Shown here: in pieces, positions 45,101-52,990 of the stretch | Numbering within the stretch: position 1 is the stretch's first letter | Layout of the letters: every line of letters starts with the position of its first letter | Origin: Streptomyces aurantiogriseus | Lineage (GTDB): Bacteria; Actinomycetota; Actinomycetes; Streptomycetales; Streptomycetaceae | Length of the DNA: 64,000 nucleotides | NCBI RefSeq assembly: GCF_014649375.1 | Contig: NZ_BMSX01000023.1 | Location: 109,982-173,981, forward strand | Direction: 5' to 3' | Position numbers and translations under genes: made by a program | The notes under the pieces: generated by a model | What the model was told of the DNA's origin: nothing | Databases searched by the model: none | Seen by the model: only the letters and a program-made list of their open reading frames with translations

Positions 45101-45503
45101 GCTGGCCTACCGTGACGCGCCTCCGCCCGGCGGCGAGCCGGCCGCGGCCCTTGAGCAGCTGCGGCTGTCCGCCGGACGCACGTTCGAGGAGATCCGGCGC
45201 GGCTCGCACTATTTCAAGGACCTAGGCGAAGACGTGAAGACCGCGATCGTGGCGGAGATCCTCACCCGTCTGATCCAGCTCGGCGGCCGCACCCGCCGTG
45301 GCGGAGACCACGGCCGCCTGCATCTGGCGGACGCCGCGTTCACCGAGACCGCGACCGACTCCACCCTCCCCCACCTGCTGTCCACGCTGCGCGCAGAGTG
45401 GCAGCGGCGCGATGAATGGGACCTCATCGACCGGATCTACCGCTCCACCCTCGATGTCCTTCTAAGCCTGGCCGACCACGACCTTCCCGGGGAGACGCCG
45501 TGA
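42189..45503 (+). CDS. DinG/XPD-like helicase of the pPIWI-RE system
   Basis: 1104 residues from ATG 42189. Walker A is APTGLGKN at 257-264, with Asn where Ser or Thr is usual. Four cysteines between motifs Ia and II (Cys358, Cys381, Cys393/394, Cys400) have the spacing of the iron-sulphur cluster of DinG and XPD helicases. Walker B reads MMDEVD at 455-460 instead of DEAH. The second RecA-like domain is indicated by VVIGLSATAHMP and by RVERGLNIVDQGGRS. An N-terminal 240-residue extension contains an alpha-helical region specific to this family. It should unwind DNA or RNA-DNA hybrids, perhaps R-loops, for the PIWI protein. It overlaps both neighbours by 4 bases. Confidence 0.82.
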   Translation: MSGTAGSGSVTVPLVVRASVLLAARLFPNRAPKEESAWRQVARLDDAHFLLSGHLPWWEQWPALSQDDRLRVARLLRRRPASLAHRSVFREEAARVAAAGAGAEFAAADEDGQVVVMPAPDSGARIDGLLAEIDGHVARAARARRRQPAAPGRYFSELRINDPLSPSRRAVGVHYDLRIAEPGKAAAAVLQDGADLDDLRIPLSDLEQLAERLDAAYGEQHRVKAVADLREHLHHADGSALGEEFHAQAGATHVLHAPTGLGKNIASELIALWCARRGLTAAVVVPQNAQVMQAVARLRRDAKTLHRTETEDHRGRMPVVVPLISTRGMQKLAEDTAGSVHDDTEHREWVFGEMSYSCALTAHAAPESRGVELWDPGNEPCDQLKDSSGKTRCCPWRATCGKFRHHRAALDADILITNHTNFLIGRIHVPLADCGVERGDVTVEELLLRRAHVVMMDEVDALQAKAFDESAKSVLLARYGSASSPVRELEEQFSRHCLRLSREVEEYLHPKIKRLSWLAETYVSHLARGAITPDRERRRLVVPRRWDAMLAHRIFKLKPGERPSEAHMRTVNRLFSKTGELDESEEVEGLEELRAVLSSLTDLSDEGSLSADTLAELTDRFRKVTADPSPQDAAAGDDSPKDTAQDAPPEDVTDLVQYAARRAFLEKSREILRQIVGVAPALQGAGMTASNELAEVLSSHVPWRAAPYGPLGRPLFAFSEHFNDQDLAATTLTLKSFVGDPHSHISYLGDVTALAHGGRRRVVIGLSATAHMPHAPRHHLLTPPSWYVPDDVNGSLSAVLDKVQHEDGQWARISGLRGQRREDAYQEMGAALWPRLDAELAEVAADPARAHRAHVLVAFEAYHAGPLLAQGLISAGAPAGEICVAVRPQEVPRYEKHPPGWVPVPADRLEQFPFHVGHGRCRFLLAPMARVERGLNIVDQGGRSLLHVACLVVRPVLVMEEPAVLLAMVNSLAYRDAPPPGGEPAAALEQLRLSAGRTFEEIRRGSHYFKDLGEDVKTAIVAEILTRLIQLGGRTRRGGDHGRLHLADAAFTETATDSTLPHLLSTLRAEWQRRDEWDLIDRIYRSTLDVLLSLADHDLPGETP

Positions 45504-48127
45504 GCCGCTCCGCCAAGAGCCCCAGTGCGCTGAGCACCCTGTCGTTCGCACTGACCGGCGAGCTGATGGGCGAGGTGTATGTGTATCCGCTGCCCGAGGA
45601 GTTCAGCCAGGCCTGGGCACGGCTGCCCAAGCCGCGCTCGCTCGACGCGCAGCGCCCGACCGCCTCGCTTGCGACGGCGGCCCGCGCGGTCACGGGACGG
45701 CGGCTGGTGTTCACCGACCCGGAACGCCCGCCGCTGACCGGGCCGTGGACCAGGCGGGCTCTGATCGTCACGTCGGAGCCGCTCGACTTCACGGTGTGGC
45801 GGCGGCTGGTACGGGAATGGGAGGGCCGGCTGACCGGCTGGGAGGGGAGGGACACGCTCAGCCAGTACCTGGTCGACGAGGCAGGCGGCCCCTACCCGCT
45901 GCAGGAGGTGCTGCATCGCGACCGTGAGGGCCGCGTCACGGGACCGAACTGGGCTTTTCAGGTGGCGAGTTGGCGGCTGGCCCAGCTGCTGCGCCGCGAA
46001 CCGTGGGAGGTCGAGACGCTGGCCGAGCCGCTTGCGCTTGTCCTGGAATCGGAAGGCGACCTGCTGACGTGGGCGCAGCCGATGGAGCGGGAGGCGAGCT
46101 GGATCGACGAGGCCACCGGTGAGCGGCGCCGCCGTGTGGGTCACGCCATGGACCGCATCCACATCGACGTCGACCCGGCTCCCGGGGGCCGGATGCTGGT
46201 CGCGCATCTGGAGGCGCGCACCGCGCGGATCGCCACCGGCTGGTACGGGGTCAAGAACGCGCATGTGTGCCATCCCGCCAACCCCGACATCGTGCTCAAG
46301 GCGCCGGTGCACCTGCGGTGGGCCAAGGACGATCACGGCCAGTGGACGCTGAAGTCGGCGCAGTACAAGGGGGCGACCGCGCAGATCGTCGAGGCCTGCG
46401 GGATCGCGCCGCTGCCCGACCCGTTCGCAGTCGACTTTGACAAGCCCGGGCCGGTGCGGGGCATCCACACCACCGCCGTGCACCCCATCGGCAAGGGGGC
46501 GGGGTCACGGTTGATGCGCCGGCTGGAGGAGCACGCCAGCAGGATGCTGGACGCCGCCCCCCTGACCTACACCGGCAGCAGCGTCAGGGTGCCCCGGCTG
46601 TCGCCCGAACCGTCTCCGGTGGTGGCCCCGGACAAGATCCTGCCCGCCGTTGTGGCAGCCGGCTTCCAAAGCCTGCGGATCGTCGCCCTGTATGAAACCG
46701 GGGCGTGGAAGGAGCGGATCCTGGCCCAGCTGGCCCGCGACTTCGCCCAGCCGGAGGTGGAGACACTCAAGGACGGGCACACCACCGTGCTGGCACCGGG
46801 ACTGCAGCTGATGACGGTGCGGGTTCCCGAACTCGTGCGGCACGGCCCGCACAACCGGGCCCCGGTCCTCAACGGTCTGTCGATGCTGCGGCCCTCCGAT
46901 CCGGGCGAACTCGTCGCCACCCTTGTCGAGACCTCCCTGCCGGCCCGCGGTGAGGCGGATGCCAAGACGGCGCTCAAGCCGCTGTTCGCCGACCGCGATC
47001 TGCCGTCGCAGTTTCTGACCATGGCCTCGCTCGGCGACCTCTACCAGCCCAACCTCGCCGAAAAGATCGCCCGCTCCCGCGCGGCCAGGAACGAGCAGGA
47101 ACCGCCGCCCATCACGCGCAAGGAAGACGCCGCGGCACAGATCGCCACCGGCGGGCTGCTGACAGACTGCGGCGTCATCGACGACCGGCTGGCGGCCGCC
47201 GCCTGCCACCCCCTGGCCCGGGAGACCGCGTTGGACCGGCGGGCCTGGCTGGTGGGTCTGTGGACCCGGCTGCACCGTTTCCCGCGCATCCGCGGCCGTG
47301 CCGCCGCTTCCCCGGTCCTGGCCGTCACCCTGGTCGCGCTGAAGGCCTCGCCCCATCCGGACGAGAGGTATTGGCCGGCCCTGATGTACAGCGGCCAGCG
47401 GTGGCTGCCCCTCGCAGTCGGCCGCACGCGCCACCATGCCGGACCGATCGGCCTGCCCGGCCATCATCTGCGCGACGAGACCGGCGGCCCCGCACGAGTA
47501 CGCGATCATGTGGAGCAGGCCCTGGCGCAACTGCCCGGCGACCGCAGTGTGGTGGTCTTCACCGAGCAGCACCGGGACTTGTGGCCGGGCCTGGCGAACC
47601 CCACCCTGGGCGATGGGCTGCTGCCCGGGCTGGCCCTGGCCGCCCGCGGCCGGGACATCGCCGTCGTCCGCGTCACGCACGGCAGCCGCACCCCACGCCC
47701 CACCCACCGCGTCGGCGGCAGCAGCAAACGCCCCGGCGACGCCGACAAGGCGGCCATGCCCGAGAAGATCCTGTACGTCTCGGACCACGGCGGGGTCGAC
47801 TCCTGGCTGTTCGCAGCAGAGACACGGCAGCACAAGGGCGGTCAGCGCACCGGCACCGACTACACCCGCCGCACCCTGCCAGAAACCTCGCAGAGCAAGC
47901 TCGGCACCGACTTCCACGCCATCACCCGCACCGAGTACACCGTCGCCCGGGCCGGCACCTGGCAGGAGGAACGACTGGTCGGGCTCGCGGCCCGTCTCTC
48001 CCAGCAATCCGCCAGCTGGAGCGGCCGCACCCTGTTGCCCCTGCCACTTCATCTCGCACGCAACGCCGACGAGAAGCACCCCCAGTACGTCGCTGCCGAG
48101 GAGGACGGCGGGTTTGAGCAGCAGTGA
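45500..48127 (+). CDS. pPIWI-RE protein (prokaryotic PIWI/Argonaute-related)
   Basis: 875 residues from GTG 45500, overlapping the helicase stop, with GGGGAG at 45489-45494. The layout fits the pPIWI-RE family: an N-terminal module with a strand-rich start (G-E-V-Y-V-Y-P-L-P-E-E-F), a middle MID-like part and a C-terminal RNase H-fold PIWI domain. Recognisable PIWI-RE blocks are ERYWPALMYSGQRWLPLAVG, then VVVFTEQHRDLWPGL, AVVRVTHGSRTP, EKILYVSDHGGVDSW, TDFHAITRTEYTV and the terminal LPLPLHLARNADE with the conserved Arg-x4-Glu that is thought to give the family its name. The DEDX tetrad of slicing Argonautes is not evident. It probably binds a guide or R-loop and directs the REase and helicase. 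A decayed transposase copy begins about 15 bases after its stop. Confidence 0.82.
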   Translation: MSRSAKSPSALSTLSFALTGELMGEVYVYPLPEEFSQAWARLPKPRSLDAQRPTASLATAARAVTGRRLVFTDPERPPLTGPWTRRALIVTSEPLDFTVWRRLVREWEGRLTGWEGRDTLSQYLVDEAGGPYPLQEVLHRDREGRVTGPNWAFQVASWRLAQLLRREPWEVETLAEPLALVLESEGDLLTWAQPMEREASWIDEATGERRRRVGHAMDRIHIDVDPAPGGRMLVAHLEARTARIATGWYGVKNAHVCHPANPDIVLKAPVHLRWAKDDHGQWTLKSAQYKGATAQIVEACGIAPLPDPFAVDFDKPGPVRGIHTTAVHPIGKGAGSRLMRRLEEHASRMLDAAPLTYTGSSVRVPRLSPEPSPVVAPDKILPAVVAAGFQSLRIVALYETGAWKERILAQLARDFAQPEVETLKDGHTTVLAPGLQLMTVRVPELVRHGPHNRAPVLNGLSMLRPSDPGELVATLVETSLPARGEADAKTALKPLFADRDLPSQFLTMASLGDLYQPNLAEKIARSRAARNEQEPPPITRKEDAAAQIATGGLLTDCGVIDDRLAAAACHPLARETALDRRAWLVGLWTRLHRFPRIRGRAAASPVLAVTLVALKASPHPDERYWPALMYSGQRWLPLAVGRTRHHAGPIGLPGHHLRDETGGPARVRDHVEQALAQLPGDRSVVVFTEQHRDLWPGLANPTLGDGLLPGLALAARGRDIAVVRVTHGSRTPRPTHRVGGSSKRPGDADKAAMPEKILYVSDHGGVDSWLFAAETRQHKGGQRTGTDYTRRTLPETSQSKLGTDFHAITRTEYTVARAGTWQEERLVGLAARLSQQSASWSGRTLLPLPLHLARNADEKHPQYVAAEEDGGFEQQ

Positions 48128-48142
48128 CAGCCGGCGCCAGTG

Positions 48143-48403
48143 AGGCACTGGCTGCGCAAGCGCGGCATCCGGGCAGTGATCCCCGTCCCCGCTGACCAGT
48201 AAGGACCCCGGCTGCGTCGGGGCAGCCGCGGCGGCAGGCCACCGGTCTTCAGCCGCGAGACCTACAAGCAGCGCAGCACCTCGAACGGTGCGTCGACTGC
48301 CTGGGGCAGTGGCGGGGCCTCGCCGCTGCCTCAGGCGCAGACCGCCGCCATCTACCTGGCTGGGCTCCGCATCGCCGGCGTCTTCCACTGGTCTGCCCGG
48401 TGA
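48143..48403 (+). pseudogene. Decayed C-terminal fragment of an IS5-family transposase
   Basis: The stretch translates, with one in-frame stop and at least two frame changes, as HWLRKRGIRAVIPVPADQ, then RRGSRGGRPPVFSRETYKQR, ERCVDCLGQWRGLA and AAIYLAGLRIAGVFHWSAR. Each block matches the C-terminal half of the intact transposase at 60025-60896, which reads HLRKRGIRAVIPVPADQQ, GRPPAFDRETYKNR and TIYLAGLHIAGIFLWSAR. The 5' part, with the first two catalytic Asp residues, is missing. It is an old relic of a different insertion, directly behind the pPIWI-RE operon. Confidence 0.85.
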
Positions 48404-48521
48404 TCCATACAAAACCGCCCTGGATCCGCGTCGGTCTCCTGCGGTCACTTGCGGGACTGGTCACGCGTCACGTCGAGCGCATCGCCCGGGGTCGGGTGTC
48501 TTCAGACGTGTCCCGGCGGGT

Positions 48522-49877
48522 TCAGGGCGAGGAAGAGGGCTGTGTAGGTGTCCTGCGGCGAGACCATGTGCTGGGAGTCGGCAGGTTGCCGTTGACGACG
48601 ATGGCTGCAACGAGTGAAGGCGCTTCTGGGTTGGTCAGGCCGTGCAGTGCCGGCTGGAGGGTGAAGAGGTAGTTCTCCGGCACTCCGACGGGTGATGTCT
48701 TGCGGCTCATGTCCAGGATGCACAGGATCGACAGGCGTGCACCGTCGGCCGCTGCGTACTGTGTGGGCTGTCCCATGTACTTGTGGGCGCTGTCCTGGGT
48801 GACCGGAGTTTTGCGTTCCACCTTCAGTTCGGCGGTGATTCCGTCGTGCCGGACATCGAGGTAGCCGAGGGCGAGGGGGCTGCCCCTCTGCAGGCGTCCG
48901 CCGAGTTCCGGCTCTGCTTGCAGTTCCTTGTAGAGGTCGTCGTGGAACTTGCGTTCTGTGACGTGGCTGCCGCGTTTGTACTGCTTGTTCCACGTCATGG
49001 TGAGTCCGGTCCGGCAGATAGCGGTGAACAGGCGGCAGAACGCCTGGAGTTGGTCCTCATCGTATCCGGCGTGGTGAAGACGTTCGTAGAGGGCGAGCAG
49101 GCGTTCGTCGAAGACAGGGAAGTTGGTCAAGAAGTCGCGTGAGGCGTCGAAGGGCCGGCAGCGGATCTCGCGGTGCCCGGCGGTATCGAGGCTCTGGGTG
49201 ACCGGTCTGCCGTCCCGGGTGCCGCGCCAGCGCAAACTGACCGAGAACGGTGGGGCGGGGCTGCCGGCCGGGAGAGCGAAGCGGAGGATGAACGTGCCGG
49301 TGGCGTTCAGTGTCACGGGGCCGTCCGCGCTCGGCGGGCGCGGCCAGAAGTGGGCGGGTGTTTCCACCTCGTTGGGGGTGAGGTGGCTGAGGAGTTCGGC
49401 TTCGAGGGTCTCAGCCCACTCGGGCCAGGGACCGGTACGCACGTAGAGGCGGAGTTCGTAGACCATCGAGGGGCGCAGGACCTGTGGGCCGGTGATGAGG
49501 CGTCCGTCCACGCTGGCCAGTACGACAGCGACGGCCGACTGGTCTTGGGCGGAGTGGACGTCCGGGTCGCCTTCTGCATCTGCCATGTGGGAGGTGGGCG
49601 GTGTGCGGCGGCGGGGGCCGTGAGCGATTACCAGGGGCAGGGGCAGGGTCGCCCAGTCGGCGAGAAGGTCCGCAACGCCGCTGGCGTCGGTGAGGAACTG
49701 CACCCGCTTGAGAGCGGTCTGCGCAGGTCCGGCCAGCGGGTCGGCGTCGCCGAATCGCTTCTCGAGCTCGGTGGTGATCGCGGCTGCTCGTCGACGGGCT
49801 GCAGTGGCCAGGGCCGTCATCTCGGTGGTCTCGGCGTCGAGTTCGGCTGCATCGAGGTTGATCAAGAAGGCAGCCAC
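48522..49877 (-). CDS. PD-(D/E)XK nuclease-like protein, last gene of a three-gene unit
   Basis: At least 451 residues from GTG 49877. A helical N-terminal part (AATAARRRAAAITTELEKRF) and a strand-rich centre (VVLASVDGRLITG, YELRLYVRTGPWPEW) are followed by a nuclease domain: TERKFHDDLYKEL at 307-319, LGYLDVRHDGITAELKVERK with Asp341, Glu350 and Lys352, and the HKYMGQPTQYA helix with Gln370/Gln373. This is a complete active-site set for the restriction-endonuclease fold. The reading frame remains strongly coding-like for about 45 codons upstream of the GTG (to about 50005), inside the end of the neighbouring gene, but has no start there. Either the true N-terminus is hidden by a frame break or the two genes are joined by frameshifting. 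Confidence 0.72.
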   Translation of the reverse strand: MAAFLINLDAAELDAETTEMTALATAARRRAAAITTELEKRFGDADPLAGPAQTALKRVQFLTDASGVADLLADWATLPLPLVIAHGPRRRTPPTSHMADAEGDPDVHSAQDQSAVAVVLASVDGRLITGPQVLRPSMVYELRLYVRTGPWPEWAETLEAELLSHLTPNEVETPAHFWPRPPSADGPVTLNATGTFILRFALPAGSPAPPFSVSLRWRGTRDGRPVTQSLDTAGHREIRCRPFDASRDFLTNFPVFDERLLALYERLHHAGYDEDQLQAFCRLFTAICRTGLTMTWNKQYKRGSHVTERKFHDDLYKELQAEPELGGRLQRGSPLALGYLDVRHDGITAELKVERKTPVTQDSAHKYMGQPTQYAAADGARLSILCILDMSRKTSPVGVPENYLFTLQPALHGLTNPEAPSLVAAIVVNGNLPTPSTWSRRRTPTQPSSSP

Positions 49878-52786
49878 CTCGCACAGCCCGGCGAAACACC
49901 GCGCGTAGGCGGCGGTCGCCGTTGCCTCCTGGGACTGGTTCCTGAGGGTGTTCGCCGCGTCGTGCAGCCGGGTTGCGCGGGCACGGAGTACGGATGGCTC
50001 GTTGCTGGCACGGTCGGGGCACTGGTCTGCGTCATGCTGGTTGATCCGGCAAGCGCCAGTTCGTGGCCCGTGAGAAGGCTTCGGATCGTCACGCGGGTGC
50101 GGGCCTGGTCTGTCAGAGTACGGGCGTCGCTGTCGTCGCCGACGATGTCAGCGGCTTGCGTCAGCTCGATGGCGGCCGCGGTCGTGTCGCCTCCAGTTGC
50201 TGCCGCGGCGTCGAACGCGGCCGCTGCCCCGATCAGTGAGACCAGCCCCCGGTGGACGGCGAAGGCGGGCTCGTTGGGGATCGCCTCGAGGGCGGCGTTC
50301 ATGAGGACGGCGGCATCCGCTGGGCGGGCAGCCCGCCAGGCGACCTCGGCGTATTCGGCCGAGCCGAACACACGGTGCGGTCCCAGCTCGAGGGCGGCCT
50401 CGCGCAGGTCCTCCACCGCCAGGCCAGCCAGGCCCGGGCCGCAGTCCAGCAACGCGCACAGTTGCCGGTTGTCGTGGTCGTTGAACCGGTCGTTGATGTG
50501 AGGGTCGCGGACCTGGCGCAGGCGCAGCTGGGCCATGGCCGAGCTGGTGGCTGTCTGGGGCAGCCAGTCCCGGCGCAGGGCGTCGCGCAGGTGGTAGCGG
50601 TCGAGGTCTGCGGCGCGTTTGAGGATCTGCTGTTCGGTGTGGGTCCGGAGGGCTTCGTCGCCGCGTGAGAGGCGGGCGGCGGCCGTCATGGCCTTCTTGA
50701 CGGTGTCCGGGAAGCGGTCGATGTCGACCTGGGCGCAGACCAGCAGCGCGTAGAACAGCAGACGGAGGGTGTCCTCGTCGCTCCACTCCAGGCGCATGGC
50801 GGTGTCGAGAACGCCGTCGATGACAGCGATGTAGTGGTCCTCGAGGAGGGCCGGCAGGAGGTCGGAGATGCTGGAGGGCAGACGGTGGGCGGCGCCGATG
50901 TCCGCCCAGGCGCTCAGCGCGGCCGACCGCGAGGCGACGTCGGCGTCGACGACGTAGGTGTGCAGCAGCGGAAGGATCATCCGCAGCAGGCCGGGGTGGT
51001 CGCCGTGGCGCCGGCCGAGCGTTCCCAGAAGCGGCAGTAGTCGCGGCACGATGACCTGCCTGCGCTGGCTGTCTCGTTCGTCGGCGATGGTGTCGATGAC
51101 TGCCCTGCACACCGCCGCCGCGTCGACGGTGGCGGTGTGTTCCAGAGCGTCCAGAAGCCTGCGGGTGCTGGACGCCAGGGACTGGCGGTAGGCCATCCGC
51201 TCGAGGAGGCGCAGCTGGGGCGGGACCGTTTCGGGGGTGGCCAGGAGCGTGGTGGGTGCGGTGTCCGCCGACTCGAGCGTGTCGATGGTGGTCAGGACCG
51301 CGCCCAGGAGGGCGGCGACATGCGGCTGGGCCCAGGCCGGGTGGGTTTGGGCGAGTTGCTCGGTCAGAGTCGCGGCCTGGACACGTACGTCGTCGCCCCA
51401 GTCTCCCCCGACACGGGTCAGGCATGTGGAGAGCAGGTACTCGAAGACGGTGCGCTGCTGGCTCTCGTCGAGCTGGGGATCGTTGGCGGTCCGGAATCTG
51501 TCGTTGGGGTCGATGAGGTGGCTGGCTTGTTCCAGGACGCCGAACAGGCGCTGACATACGGTGTCTCCGGCTGTGCTGCCGGTCCGCTCGAGCCGTGCAG
51601 GCACGTCTCCAACTGCCAGGACGAGCAGGGCGGCGAGAGCTTGCTGGATTGTCCCCACCGGCGCGGGGTCGTCGTGGTGATCACCGTCAACGCCCATATT
51701 CAGCAGCATCGACGGCACGAGCAGACCCGCCAGGTCCGCGTGCGTGAACGCCAGAGCCCGCACAGCGGACGCGGCGGCGCGCCGATCGGTCTCGGCTTCT
51801 CTTCGTGTCCGGGGTGCGGGCCGCGCTCCGGCAGGCACCACAAGCGACTCGAGGGGTCGGGGGGCTGGCAGCATGCCGGTAAGCACAGCGACCACGGTGC
51901 GGGGGACTACTCCTGCTGCCACACGGAGACCTGTGGCGTCCCCGGTTCCGCCTTCGTAGGACCCGAAGTGCCGGGTCCGCGGCTCTGCGAGATACACCAG
52001 GGACCGGACCACCGCCTCATCGAGCTGGTCGGCGTAGCGAGGAGTCAGCAGGTCGGCCACGCAGCGGCCGGCCTCCTCAACAGGGCCGCGCCTCAACGTG
52101 TTCACGGCCGCCTGCACGACGTCCGCAGCGCACTCGCTGCGGACGCGGGCTACGTGCCGCAGCGGCGTCAGCAGCACTGAGACGTGCACGTCGGACACCA
52201 GGCCCAGAGCCAGCTCGATCACTGCGGTGGTGAAGGTCTCCGGCGCGCGCTCCGCCAGCGCAGTCAACCGCCGCAGCGCACCGTCGCAGGCCGCCGTGTC
52301 CCGTTCCGTGCCGGGCTCTCGGTCCAGGACGCCGATATCGTCCAGGGCACTGGCCATCGCCGTGTCCGACGAAGCCCGCGCAGATCGGCGGTGTTCGCGG
52401 CGCTGTTCCCAGTAATGGTGGCGCCGCGCGGTCTCCGCTCGCTCGGCTTCCTCGGCCCGTGCTGCAGCTTCCTTCCGTTCGTCCATGACCGTGGCAAGGT
52501 TCGGGACGTCGCCCGTGGGACGGCGATGAGCACACCCGATGCAGTGTTCGTCGTAGAACTGCCCTGCGATCCAGTCCAGGTTCATGGCGGCGCCGCCATG
52601 GGCCACGGGACAGGCCACCCGCCGCATGTTGATCGGCAGCCCGGTCGCCGCCTCGGCCATGCCCCGGCCACCGAATTCGGTGAATGTCATGTTCAAGCAG
52701 TGGCGTCGGGCCATCTCCATGGTGTGGGCGTTCTCGCGGCCCATCCTCACCGCGTCGTCGAAGACCCGATTTGTGTCGTTGGACAT
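49862..52786 (-). CDS. HEAT-like helical repeat protein with Cys-rich N-terminus
   Basis: Up to 974 residues from ATG 52786. The first 100 residues contain RRHCLNMTF, then R-V-A-C-P-V-A-H-G, DWIAGQFYDEHCIGCAHRRP and PNLATV, a conserved Cys/His block that may bind zinc. A charged coiled-coil follows (KEAAARAEEAERAETARRHH). The remaining 800 residues are repeated helix pairs of HEAT/ARM character, for example VVQAAVNTLRRG, ALSAWADIG, LLPALLEDHYIAVIDGVLDTA. The final 60 residues lose coding character, and the downstream gene's frame is coding-like there instead, so the true C-terminus is probably near 50040. It is a scaffold or sensor rather than an enzyme, and its placement between a STAND NTPase and a nuclease suggests it links the two. 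Confidence 0.65.
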   Translation of the reverse strand: MSNDTNRVFDDAVRMGRENAHTMEMARRHCLNMTFTEFGGRGMAEAATGLPINMRRVACPVAHGGAAMNLDWIAGQFYDEHCIGCAHRRPTGDVPNLATVMDERKEAAARAEEAERAETARRHHYWEQRREHRRSARASSDTAMASALDDIGVLDREPGTERDTAACDGALRRLTALAERAPETFTTAVIELALGLVSDVHVSVLLTPLRHVARVRSECAADVVQAAVNTLRRGPVEEAGRCVADLLTPRYADQLDEAVVRSLVYLAEPRTRHFGSYEGGTGDATGLRVAAGVVPRTVVAVLTGMLPAPRPLESLVVPAGARPAPRTRREAETDRRAAASAVRALAFTHADLAGLLVPSMLLNMGVDGDHHDDPAPVGTIQQALAALLVLAVGDVPARLERTGSTAGDTVCQRLFGVLEQASHLIDPNDRFRTANDPQLDESQQRTVFEYLLSTCLTRVGGDWGDDVRVQAATLTEQLAQTHPAWAQPHVAALLGAVLTTIDTLESADTAPTTLLATPETVPPQLRLLERMAYRQSLASSTRRLLDALEHTATVDAAAVCRAVIDTIADERDSQRRQVIVPRLLPLLGTLGRRHGDHPGLLRMILPLLHTYVVDADVASRSAALSAWADIGAAHRLPSSISDLLPALLEDHYIAVIDGVLDTAMRLEWSDEDTLRLLFYALLVCAQVDIDRFPDTVKKAMTAAARLSRGDEALRTHTEQQILKRAADLDRYHLRDALRRDWLPQTATSSAMAQLRLRQVRDPHINDRFNDHDNRQLCALLDCGPGLAGLAVEDLREAALELGPHRVFGSAEYAEVAWRAARPADAAVLMNAALEAIPNEPAFAVHRGLVSLIGAAAAFDAAAATGGDTTAAAIELTQAADIVGDDSDARTLTDQARTRVTIRSLLTGHELALAGSTSMTQTSAPTVPATSHPYSVPAQPGCTTRRTPSGTSPRRQRRPPPTRGVSPGCARWLPS

Positions 52787-52990
52787 CTCCCCACTCTCTC
52801 AGGCACCACTGACAGTCCGGCCGTCACCGATTCCCGGTCTCAGAGCGTCACCGCGCGGCCCTGGCACAGTGCACGTCGCTGTCCGCCCGCACTCCCGGGT
52901 TGTGCGGGACAGCCTGGCATGAGGGGGCTCCGTGTTGTCCGCCCTGCAGCTGTCCGAGGCCCCGTCTGCGGAGGGTGATGGTTGGTGGGG

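Noticed and set aside
46505..48448. A 647-codon minus-strand frame opposite the PIWI-RE gene.
   Set aside because: Gly/Gln-rich shadow without motifs that also runs through the transposase remnant.
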